From assembly GCF_958298935.1 (NCBI RefSeq), contig NC_084943.1:12145001-12209000 (forward strand): a stretch of 64,000 nt of DNA, in the 5' to 3' direction. This stretch comes from Phragmites australis. Lineage: Eukaryota; Streptophyta; Magnoliopsida; Poales; Poaceae. The position numbers and the translations under genes are program-made. Of this stretch, positions 11,252 to 22,210 are shown piece by piece. The notes below the pieces were generated by a model that saw only the letters and a program-made list of their open reading frames with translations, searched no databases and was not told where the DNA came from. How positions within the stretch are numbered: the first letter of the stretch is position 1; every line of letters begins with the position of its first letter.

Positions 11252-12051
11252 TGTTGGAGCAAGAGTTCATCTTGCCCCAGCAAATACGGTGAGAGTTTCT
11301 TCTAAGGAGGAAACTTAAGCTTGGAGACGAAGTTTGAGAGGAAGGAACACCACAAATATATTGATAGTAGAAAAATGGATCGGTCTGGGGGAGTATCACA
11401 ACGTGGTTTAGCACTTGGGCACCTTTGTATACTGCGTGTTTCCTTGAGCGTTCTCCTTGTGACCTTCCTTTCCTAGATGACCACTACCCCCTATTTATAG
11501 GGTGGTATATAGCTTAAGTGTACAAGTTATCACGATATACAAATATCTAAGACTTGACTGAATTACTGAGCCTTATCCTGGATAACTACTGTTTACCCTA
11601 CATAGAGGATAAATATCTACTATAGTAATTATTGTGGTGCCTGCACCCTGAGGAGTGAGCCGGTCGCCAATTACGGCTTGACACCGCGTTGTCAGGGGTG
11701 TCAAGATAACCTCCATTGTACTGGGGTGTTAAGGCGTCCACTAACCTAGGTATTTAATGCCGTTAACTTCCTTGCATGCAAAGGATAACCGGCGTTCCCC
11801 TTCTTGCTGATCTTTCTTGAGGCTTGATGACTCACCATGTGGCCTTTGTGAAGCCTGCCCGAGCCCCGCAGATGGGGGCTCCGAGGGAGGCATGGCTCCA
11901 GGAGATGGAGGTTTCGGGAGACATGACTCCGGGAGATAGAGGCTTCAGGAGGCATGACTTCGGGAGATGGAGGCTTCGGGAGGCATAGCTCTATGGGCAT
12001 AGGCTAGCTGAGTCATAGGGTAGTCGGGGTCCTTAAGAACGATACCCAACA
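11252..12051 (-). mobile_element. LTR of a gypsy-type retrotransposon (probable solo LTR)
   Basis: The minus strand starts TGTTGGGTATCGTTCTTAAG at 12051 and the best opposite terminus is ..GCTCCAACA at 11252. A minus-strand TATA box (CCCTATAAATAGGGGG) lies at 11490-11503. Short duplicated units (GGAGGCATGACTCCGGGAGATGG-like) occur at 11880-11990. Flanking 5-mers (acaga, ataaa) do not match, so the left boundary may be wrong or the copy rearranged. No internal region is attached on either side. Confidence 0.6.
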
Positions 12052-12056
12052 ATAAA

Positions 12057-13686
12057 GCTGCTGAAAAAAATTCTCTATAAAGAAAACTAAATGTCTACAA
12101 AAGATAAACAATTTTTTCTCTCCATATATTAGGTATGAAAAACACCCTAAACAAATCCCACCACATGTCCCATCCTAGAAAATCATGTAGCGCCTTGTGG
12201 GTTCCAAATTCGTTTCCTATTCCCCTCCAAAATGTTTTGGGTTCTAAGTCCAATTCAAACCTTAGACACACTTTTTCTTTCAAACCAAGTGGTCAGTTCT
12301 ATATTCGTTTGCACCATGATGCTATTTAGAAATTAATGCAACAATATAACATCCAATAGGAATATATATTTTTATTTTTGAAAAATTGAACAATTTTAAT
12401 GTATTGTTCAACAACAAATGTATTGTTTTAACAATTCACATACAAATGTTCAACATGTTCCGGCAAATTATTGAATTAGGTTTCTCAGTTTGTTTAATTA
12501 AATCTTTTATGTCAATGAAGGCCTTCAAAAAGCTAGGAAACACAAATATTAATCGTAGTGATTTATTAGCATTTACCTTAATCCATTGATCTCCAAAACT
12601 CTTAGACCTCGTAAATTGATTATTAGTTAGCCCTGTCCTTTTCTTTTTGCTTTCCCATTGCTTTTCTTAGTTTTCTAGTTTCATTATACTTTTTGGGTTT
12701 TTGTCTTCTTACTTTTATTGCAGTTTTGTTAATGCTGTGAACTAAAGGGCACGATGCACAGATTAAATGAATACCAGCTAAATGAAACCATAGATAAATT
12801 GCTGGAACATTGTCCACAAATTAAATAAACAATTAGCCTTGAACTAATGGTACATTGCCAGTTGAACTACTAAGACAACAGGGATGAGCTAATGGAATAA
12901 TGAAAATAAAGTAGTGGAAGTATGATGATTAAGAAGTGTAACTAATGAGATAATAACGATAAATTAGAAAAATAACCATTAAACTAGTGGAGCCATAGCG
13001 ATGAACTATTAGAACATCCATGACATCTATAGTTATACTAAGGGAAAAGTCCTTAATCCCCTCCGCCCATGGCCCACCTGCCCACTATGAAGTTTTTCAA
13101 TTAGTGGATAAAATATACATAGCAATGAGTTCAGCTTCTATAGAAGAATCACATTTCAAACCTTCACAAACTACACATTCCAGTACCTTAGCTTCACTCC
13201 AAATAAAAGTGCACAAACCTCTACTACTTTTCTTGTCCTCAATCAGGTGATGAATCGCAATGACCTTACTTTGTTTTCTCATCAGTTTGCGCAAATTTGA
13301 TGACATGGTCATAAGTAAGATTCTGCAGAAACTGAGTAATGCAACTAATGTGTTCATAACATAGCTAGCACTAGTACACGCTTGGTTCTTTTTTATGGAT
13401 GAATAAGTTTTGGCATAAAAAATTCAGTATTTGTGCTACATATCTATCATTCATTATGTTCTTTATCTTGTGAAAGAGATGTATTACAACATCATTTTTT
13501 AAAGATATTGCATCCTTGAACATGCTCTTTATTAACGGGTGCATTGATACGACTCTACGTCATGTTGTAGTGTGTGTGGTCCTAGGAGGTCATTTGATGT
13601 CAAAGCTAGCGATGTTACCAAAAATTGTAGTTTTGTGATAATATAGACAATATTTAGATAGTTATGTGATATGGATTCAAAAAGCA
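12057..13686. other. Anonymous AT-rich intergenic DNA
   Basis: About 1.6 kb with only short open frames (12095-12283, 12386-12589, 13097-13357) that resemble no family I know and lack splice support. A stretch at 12840-13020 has loosely repeated words such as gaactaatgg and gaactattag. No RNA gene seen. Confidence 0.35.
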
Positions 13687-13695
13687 TTGTTTTGC

Positions 13696-14650
13696 AGAAG
13701 CAATTTACGCCGCCGCCTAGCTCTCATGACACCCTAGCCCTAGGGTTCTTCCGCCACCGCCAATCGCCCCCCTCCTGCTCCTCCTCTAGTGTCCTCGCTG
13801 GCGGAGAGAAGGAGTCGAAAGCCCTCCCCTTTTAGATCTTCTAGCAGTAGTAGGTTAGTCAAAAATAAATCCCCAAGTTTGTCCCTAGGTGGTGATATGT
13901 TGAAGATTGGGTCGGCGTCACTCTGGCAGCCGTTGATTCTAGTCTTCCTCATCGTCATTGCCATCCTCAGTGATCCTCAAATAGGTGACAAGCTCCCCAT
14001 CATGTGAGGCATATTCGCCATTGGAGTTCCTCACGCCATGGCCTCCCTGGTCCTCGTGGTTTCTCGCGACGGTGTTGCTGCCAAATTCTTTGGGCAATCT
14101 TTGATGAGTTCCAATAAAGACCCTCTTCTATGTGGGAGGTTTGATGTGCTCTTTCTATTTACGAATTGAGGGGATCTGCTTGTCATCCCCATTGGGGGTT
14201 TTGGATCTGGGTCACTGGCCCTGCTACTGGCGGTGTTGGATGTTGTTACCAGACGTGGATCTAAGTTTGTTGGTTCTGAGTTTCTTGTGAGGTGTTGATT
14301 CTAAGTTTCTTGTGCTGCAACCGGTGAGGCAACTATTGATGTTCCACCAAGGAGTTAGAAGCATTTCGGAGGTGATTCCAAGAACTTGGATCTTGTGGAG
14401 TATCCAAATTTTGGTGTCGCTCGATGGGTCTGGTACGAGGATGTTTTGTGGCTGTGGCGTTCTGCGTTGCCCCATCCAACCGAGATGACATGAAGGCCAA
14501 CAAAGGTCATCAAAGATGAGAACAAAGCGGGAATGGCCTGGAAGTTTTAAATGTAGTTTCTATATTTTCCGGGATATTCATGTAATCGAAGGATGTATTG
14601 TGCTTCATCTTTAATATAATCCCCTTCCCTTCGCAAAAAAAAGTATGGTG
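13696..14650 (+). mobile_element. Poly(A)-tailed retroposon (LINE-derived or retrocopy)
   Basis: A GC-rich 5' end with a CCCTAGCCCTAGGGTT run (13730-13747), little coding potential, and an A-run at 14635-14642. The 9-mer ttgttttgc flanks it at 13687-13695 and 14651-14659, consistent with a short target-site duplication made by target-primed reverse transcription. Its tail (tttaatataat before the end) resembles the 3' end of the LINE at 41897-42700. No reverse transcriptase is present, so it may be an internally deleted LINE or a mobilised host transcript. Confidence 0.55.
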
Positions 14651-14659
14651 TTGTTTTGC

Positions 14660-15250
14660 GATACACCATACTAGTGTACTTCTCTAGATATGTTTGCAAA
14701 TTATGTTACCTATCTTATTGTTTTTTTACGTTATTTCATCTTATGAGAAAGATATATTACAACATGATTCTAAATCGGGAGTACCTAGAAATGCTTCCTC
14801 CATGAAGCAAATGATAGAAATGTTCTTGAATTAATTATCAATATGATTTCTTATTTACAACTTTCATGCCAAAAATGCATCAAACACACCCTAAGAAGAT
14901 CATATTACCACTGATGTAATATGATCTATCATGTTGAAAAGATTTGATTGTTGTATTGACGGGTATGTGATGTGGGCTAAAAGCATACACATCTATAGAT
15001 TCTTTTTAGAGCATGAACCTCTATAGATTGTACTAACAACACATATACTTGCCATTTTTCAATTACAAGGATGACGTACGTGCAAACACTAACACTGATG
15101 AATCCCAAATTTGTATCATATTTCCTTATATTTTTAAGATGTATCATGATTTATTAATGCTCAACTAATCCCTGGTTAATCACTGAATGCACAATATTTA
15201 TGCTTAATTGTCAAAACCATAGGAAAAGATTAAGTGCGCAAATCTAGGAA
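14660..15250. other. Anonymous intergenic DNA
   Basis: AT-rich, no gene, RNA or repeat boundary recognised. Partly similar in wording to 13440-13520 (aaagatatattacaacat), suggesting an old duplication. Confidence 0.3.
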
Positions 15251-16560
15251 CATAGCTGTCAAGATATCATGAAATGGAAGACAACCACACCAAGCACACC
15301 TCAAACGGTGTTTCCAGGAAGTTTGAAGGGGTGCGAACCATACCACCTAGCCATACCAACCATCTTCGAGATCAACGCATCAAACCATACAACTTTTGTG
15401 AAGGCCCCAAGGTGGAATATCTTCCAGAAGCAACGCAAAACCCTGTTCCATGATGGGATATAAAAGGGAAAGCATCAATCCACATCAAGAGACCATCCGA
15501 AAGCAACACAGAAGACACGACATCGCCACATCGCCATAGCTAGGGTTCATCCTCATCGCCACCATCCACATCCATCTCCACCATCAGAGCCCTTGTATCC
15601 ATCCATAAAAAGTTGTCTCTTGGTGTACTTCTTCATCATATCGAGGAAGTTTTTATGCTTGCATCCAATATTATGTTTATTTCAGATCATTATCATAACG
15701 GTGTTCTTCCTTGCAATCAATTATTGCTCTACTATTATTGTGATGTGTAAGTAGTTCTTTGAGGGATAGAGAGTAGTCTTAATGAATGTGCATCTATGCA
15801 ATCCTTTTATTTGTCTTTCTTCTTTCTCAGTTTTGTTTAGCCACAAATGTAAAGATTGTGTTGACAAGGAAGACAACGACTGCAATGACGACCCAACTGT
15901 GATCAGGGCTTAGTGACAGAGATAACTCCGGGTGGAGAAGCACTCTTGCAGGGGATCACGACATAATAATGAAGCATAAGATGTTATTTCGGGATATATT
16001 TCCATAATACAGATGTGTGGAGTTGCTATCTTGCACATCAAAGGATGATTGCTCTTGTCTATATGGGACACGTAAGATGCTCGAAAGATAGGGATTATTA
16101 GGGTGTGTCACTCAAGTGATGTAGCATATGTATTTACTATATTTGTTCTTTAATGTTTATATACTTCTTTAGATGAATTCTCGACTACGCGCACCATTAG
16201 TTATATGGCATTTCTGTAACCTCTACCCTATCTTTTATTATTGATACAAGTCTTGTTTAATTCATTGATAATTTGCTTCATTGCAATTTAGTATTAATTG
16301 CTCTTTATATAATTTGGTACTTCAATTCCCGACTACATGGCATTGCTAGTGCCCTCTACACTGGCTGGAGAGATTTTGCATGAACAATAGTTAATTGCAT
16401 ATTAAGGTATACCTTCACTTTTTCCCTAACAGGTCGATATTAGTCACTCTAGGAAAAGAGTTGACACACTCCTTTTTTGACATTGAAGGAGCATTTCGCT
16501 GCAAATAGTCAGGGTCATCACACACCACTACCACACAGGCACACCACAGTCACAAAGCTA
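15250..16560 (+). mobile_element. LTR-like retroelement sequence, boundaries unresolved
   Basis: A plant TATA box (gatataaaaggg, 15457-15468) is followed by a leader-like CA-rich stretch and by U5-like T-rich sequence with no long open frame. The pattern is that of an LTR. I could not find TG..CA ends with a matching duplication, nor a primer-binding site. Confidence 0.4.
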
Positions 16561-16570
16561 TCAGTATGCC

Positions 16571-17072
16571 TGTAACAACCCAAGATATATATAATATATA
16601 TATTATATATGTATGTATATATACATATGTATATACAAGAGGAATAGAAAAGGAATTAGAAAAGATATCTTGGGCCAAAACCTCTTAAACCAGCCGGCCC
16701 ACATCTCTCTCCCACCTGGGCTGCTCAGCCAGTCCAGCCCGCTAACTCCCTCCCTATCCTCTCTCTGGCCAGCCAGACCCACACGTCAGTCTCCCTTCTC
16801 TCATCTCTATCTCAGCTCGGTAGCAGCGGAGCTGGTCGCCGCACGCGTGGACACCGTCGACTCCGAGTCGAAGAAGTGCGCCCAACCACCAAAACGTATT
16901 CGCCGCAACCTCTCGAAGCTCAAGCTCATGCCAGATTTGGCAAAGCTCGAGCTAAACCTGATATGAACATGTGAGCTCAACCACCGAGCTCACGGTATAC
17001 CAACCAAATTCGAGAGATCGAGTTGGAGATAAGCTAAGAAGCAAAAGGAGGAAGAATCTAGAGATAGGAGTC
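16571..17072 (+). repeat. 5' fragment of a long gypsy LTR
   Basis: Starts TGTAACAACCCAAG, then an AT microsatellite (16586-16630), then a purine-rich stretch and a C/T-rich segment with GCCCACC words. The same order of blocks occurs at 56230-56577, so both are start fragments of one LTR family. It ends where another LTR (TGTGACACTCTGAG) begins at 17073, consistent with nested insertion. Confidence 0.5.
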
Positions 17073-20000
17073 TGTGACACTCTGAGTTTTAGCATTTAGA
17101 AATATAGCAAAATTCACTCATGTTTAAAAATTATCAAATTATTTAAACTAGTATAAAATCAAGGAAATATAGATTTGAATATATATATATATACTTGTAT
17201 GTGTGTGTATTAAAATATATTATTTTGGCTAAGTACTCCAAAAAGCACCAATTTAATTTCTAAATAAATCCCTGCAATAAATTAAGCATATGCATTTTTG
17301 GTTTAATTGCTTTTATGGTTCTTTGAGTGGAGATTTGAATTTGAACCTCTCTCAAATTCAAATCTATTTCTTAGATTATTTTCATCTGAAACTCAATCGA
17401 ATTCAAATCTTTTGAATTCAAACCTCTCTCAAGAGGGCTTTGTGTTCAGATTTTTTCCTAATTCAAATACCCCTGTCTGAATTAATGCCAAACTCCATTT
17501 CAAATCCAACTTCATATATTCTTTTAGAATCAACCACAAATCAAATACAAATCCTTTCATTCCAGTTTGGTCACATTTCAAAGTCAAGTCATTCAATTTG
17601 AATAATCCAAATCCAATCCAATTCAAATTATTCAATTTGAACTATTACAAATTCAGTTCAATTCAATTACATTATTTTGAATTGACTTTCAAACCCTTCT
17701 CTCTCTCATCTCTATCTGTATCTCTCACACAACACTAGGCAAATCCATCTTCTCCTCTCCCTGATCTTTCTCGCACCACGGCCAACGCTGGCCGCGTTCA
17801 CACCAGCAGCAGCGGGCAGCAAAAGTCCCCGTCGTCACTCTCCTCATGCGTTCACACCCCCTCTTAAATCTTTTCACTGGTAGAAAGATCAAACTTCCCC
17901 TCCTCCTCTCTTCCTTCACCTACAAGGCACACTCCATACATCACACAACAGCAACACACAGTAGCAGCCATTTCTCTACTCTTCTCTTCCTTCACGAGCA
18001 TACATACACACGAGCATCCACAACCGAAAGCACTCACGGCGAACACATCACACATAGCCGCAAGCACGTGCAACCAGCCACGTCACCCAGCCCAGCGGCC
18101 CTCTACCAAGCGCCGGCCCGAGTTGACCAGGCTGTTGCTGCCGTGTACTGCTCTCCCCCATTGTGCTTGCTGTCACCGTACACACCGAGCCGTACGCGCC
18201 GAGCCGCACACGCCGTCGCTGTACTCGTTGCCGCTTTTCCACCCGCGTACCATCGTAGTGTGCGCCACTACCAAGCATGCTGCCACCACTTCGAGTCGTG
18301 CCATGCCCATCGTCGCTCACGCTGTCTTCATCCATCCACGATGAGCACTGCACACCCATCCCCCCTTCCGCTCCTTCGCACCGTCCTCTACGCACCGTGC
18401 CATCTCCCACCGTGTCCTCAGCCGCTCTCAGTCGCCAAGCCACTCAGCCCGTTCGATCGCGCGCAACCCTAGCACAGCCGCCCCATGTGCGCTACGTCGC
18501 GCCATCGCCCGGCCACAAGCTAAGCCGCTGCCGCCGCTGGTGAACTCTCTCCGGCCATCTTTCGTTGCCAGCGAGCTCCCTCCCTCTTCCCTAATGTCCC
18601 CTTCTCCTCGGTGAGACCCGACCGCCTGAGTCCAAGCAGCCACCAAGCTGAGATCCGCTCGACCAGCAAGCCCCACCGCCGAGCTTACTCTCTGGCCAGT
18701 CCGACCTCCTGGAGCGCTCCCCTCTGGTCTCTCTCCCATCTCTCCTGGAGCCGCCTCCCTCTTCTCTTCGGTGCCACCTCCCTCTTCTCTGCTCCCTCTC
18801 TCTACACCACACGCACAGGAAAAAAGTTTGTGTCGTGCCCGTTTTCTTCCTCCCCTATGTTTTCTCTCTAGTTCTCTCTCCCTGTCGCTGCCATGTGGGT
18901 CCCATCTGTCAGCTCCTTCCTCTCCCCCACCGAATCCCCTCCTCTGCCATCCGCTCATTTGAATCCCGTCGATTTTGCGCTTGAGTAAAGGAAGGAGGCC
19001 ACATTTATTTGGAAACCGACGCCGCAATGAAGAAGGCCATCACACCGGATCAATTTCACAAAGGAAAGTGGACGAGAAAAGAGGAAACCGAGCCCAAATT
19101 TTCCACTGCTATCATTATTCCTCACTGGCCAGCTCGAATCGCCCTCCTCCCTCTTTAGAACCCAAATCAAACACTTGGCCGAGCCTCCTTGCACCGTGCC
19201 ATACTCAAAACCCCTTTCCCCGTCGAGTTTCCCTCCCTAGGGAGCTTACACGCTTCCGTCAAAGCTCCACTACACCCCGCCGTCATCGTCGAACCTCTCT
19301 AAGCCACCCCGACGCCGTCCGACCCTCTGCTGGTGTCCTTCGTCCGCACCTCGTCGTCCACGACCAATCGTTGTCGAGTTCCGCCGCCGTGGCCGAGCTC
19401 CCGAGGCTGCCGATTGTCCGTCGTTGAAGCTCGCCATTATTGAGCCGATCTAGTCTTCCCCAACGTCCCGTAAAACTTCAAACGAGTTCGTCATCATCAG
19501 CTCGACCTCCTCCACCGTTCGCCGTCATCTCCCAAGCCCCACAGTGACATCTTCGCCCTTTTCCGACCATCTCTTGCCGCGCCCGCTCGTCACCGTCGAC
19601 TTCCCACGCCGGAGCCGAGGTAGGCCGCTCCTCCGTCGTCCGATCTTAGTGTTCAGCTAGGATTAGAGGAAGCATACCCCTTCGTATTATGCGATCTCAG
19701 CCGTTCGATCCGAGATCAACAGCTCTGATTTAATGAAGTGCCCTGTTAGCTCTGTTGCCTAGTTAGCATGCCTCGTGTGCGGCCACGTAGGTGTTTTTGT
19801 CCTTTGTGGCGATCCAACCAGCGTTTTTTTGCCGAGTTAGCAGCCCTTTTAGTCGGCGACATCAGCGATTGCGCAATAAACTCGATTTTCCTTTAGAAAA
19901 ATAATTCCCAATAATTTGAATATTTCGAAAATAGGTTTTCTTTATTAATAAAATTCCAGAAAATATAAAATGCTTTATATAATTGTGTTAATATGTTTTT

Positions 20001-21897
20001 AATAGGTTTTCAATTCTGTTTTATTTCTAAAAAATAGTTTTAAGGTTATAATAAATGTTTTTGTTTTGGAAAATAGTTTAGAAAATATATATTAATTTTG
20101 ATAATGTTTAAAAATGAATTCTTTGATAAAATAAATGTTTTTAATTTTTTTGATGCATATAAAAATTTGTTTTATTTCCAGAAAAATGAAAAGAAATTTC
20201 ATAAAATTGTTTTAATCAGTTTTAGGCTATAAAATAATTCTAAAACATTTTAAATAATTATTTTAGGCCTTTTAAAAACTAGGATTAATTCTAGAAAATA
20301 GTTTTGTCGTTTTTAGTCGTTTAGAAATTCATTTAGCTGTAGTTTTCGCTTCGTTGCTCCGATTTGGGCGGTTCTTGCACCCAAATCTTCCTGATATTAT
20401 GCTCTAGTTTGTTCTAGTGTTTGTTTTAAGTGGTGATTGTTTCCTCGCTTGTAAATGAGTTTGTTCCGGAGGCATTCGAGAGTAACTCATCAGGGAAGGC
20501 AAGTGTCCTTGAACATATTGCACCTACTTTTGGAAAATATTTATTTTATAAATTGCATGCTTGTCAAATATGTGTTATACCATTGTTAGGGTTTACTAGT
20601 TTTCCTCAATCTTCCTTGTAGCCGTAGATTGATTTTCGTGTTATGGGTAGAATGTGCTTAGTTGAGCTGGCTCATGGGTAGCATAGACAAATTATATTTT
20701 GGTTAATAATGATGAACATTGGTAAATGTGCTTAGTTTAAGATAGTAGGGTATGGGCAAGTTGGCATGTCGGTTGGCTTGTGGATGTGTTCCAGGCAGAA
20801 TTATTGCCTTTCGGATACTTAGTTATTACCCTATTGTTGGGTTGATGGCGGTCTTGCCCAGATCATGTTAAGGACGGGTTCGTGGAGCGACCACCTATGA
20901 AAACAGTACAGCCACAAGCCTGGTATGGGACAAGCCTAGCCTAGTATTTCGCTATTCTCTCAGCATGGTGAAGATCATATGGTGGTACGGGGATGGAAGG
21001 GTGGACTTCCTGGAACAGCAAGGTGCAAGTGGGACTTTTGGGGTGGAGGGTGTACTCCACTTATGTACGGCAGTGAAACCTCAGCGGGTCAACACATGCT
21101 GAGAGAAGCATTGGAAAGGCTTTGCAGTGGAATCCTGGCCGCACACCTCAAAAGTGTGTAAGTGTTCGATCGACATGGGCAAATAGGAGGACACATCTTG
21201 TGGGTAAAGTGTATGACCTCTGTAGAGTAAAAACTGATATATCAGTCGTGCTCACGGTCATGAGCACCATGGACTCCTCACATGATTAGTTGGGTGGTTC
21301 TCGAGTTGATGTTGGGTTGGATTTGGTGGATCGCAGTGGTGGGAACTGTGATTCCAATTAGCTTTGTTTAGAGGTGGTTGGAACCTTGGTTGTGGAGCAA
21401 GGTGGTTGGAACCTTAGCTCTTGTCTTAAAGAATCATTCACATATAAATAAGTTGCTTTTATAATTGTTTTACTACTAAAATAGCATTTATGCAAATAAA
21501 CCCTTGAGTTAAGCCTATCTTGAGTTTTAGCCCACATATCATGTTTTTTCTACACTTGCTAAGTATTCCATATACTCACGCTTGCTCTACCCCCCCCCCC
21601 CCATAATCTTGTTGCTGTTTAGAAGGTGAAGACTACGAAGACTTCCCAGAAGATGGAGTTGAGTTCTAGGCAGGCGACTTTTCGGTTGATTGCCTGTGGA
21701 GTTGGGCGCCGTGCTAAGTTTACTTTCCGCTGCTTTGTAATCTTCTTTTAGACCCTTGAGTCATTGATGTAATAAAGTAACATTGTAATAATGAGTATTG
21801 TGTCTGCTACTCACTTATGACGTCACTAAATGTATGTAACTTGATCCTAGCATAAATGTAGTTTATATTCGGTTTGGTCTTAAAACCGGGTGTGACA
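17073..21897 (+). mobile_element. Long Ty3/gypsy 5' LTR (about 4.8 kb, possibly composite)
   Basis: The right end is firm: ..ccgggtgtgaca at 21897, then four bases and an initiator-Met-type primer-binding site. The left end TGTGACACTCTGAG at 17073 is the best candidate start. The interior has an AT-rich block (19880-20340), a C/T-rich block (17700-18960) full of spurious overlapping frames, and a U5-like part (20430-21300) that is colinear with 24600-25450. Length is unusual, so an insertion inside the LTR is possible. Frames here (for example 17846-18472, 18428-19027) are low complexity and not genes. Confidence 0.6.
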
Positions 21898-21901
21898 GAA
21901 G

Positions 21902-21914
21902 TGGTATCAGAGCC
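21902..21914 (+). promoter_or_regulatory. Primer-binding site for initiator-Met tRNA
   Basis: TGGTATCAGAGCC lies four bases after the LTR end. This sequence is complementary to the 3' end of plant initiator methionine tRNA and primes minus-strand synthesis. It proves that the sequence to its left is a 5' LTR in plus orientation. Confidence 0.9.
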
Positions 21915-22072
21915 ATATCGACCATAGAACGCAAGCCTAGTTAGAAATGGTCGCATGCTAAGGGTTTAATTTATAAAAACTATATTTGCAAAAAATTTGT
22001 TGACCCTTGCACTTCTTTATATTGTTTTATTGAAAATATTTTACTAATACTCTCCTGTTTTCAACCTGTAGG

Positions 22073-22210
22073 TGGCCCGCACCAGGCAGACTACTCTCAA
22101 GGCCACCAACAGCTACATTCCTCCCCACGCCCTTGCCACCTTTGCACCTAACGCTTCAGCTGGACCCAGCCATGTCATCACTGTTTATACTAGTGAATCC
22201 TATCAAACAA
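22073..22210 (+). pseudogene. gypsy gag, N-terminal stub
   Basis: An open reading stretch follows the primer-binding site after a possible splice acceptor (ctgtag, 22067-22072). It starts VARTRQTTLKATNS, like the MARTRQT starts of plant gypsy gag, but with GTG where ATG is expected. It stops after about 45 codons and unrelated sequence follows, so gag and all of pol were lost. Confidence 0.5.

Noticed and set aside
17846..19427. Several overlapping frames of 60-208 codons
   Set aside because: C/T-rich LTR sequence lacks stops in many frames at once. Products are Pro/Ser/His-rich on one strand and Gly/Arg-rich on the other, with no motif.
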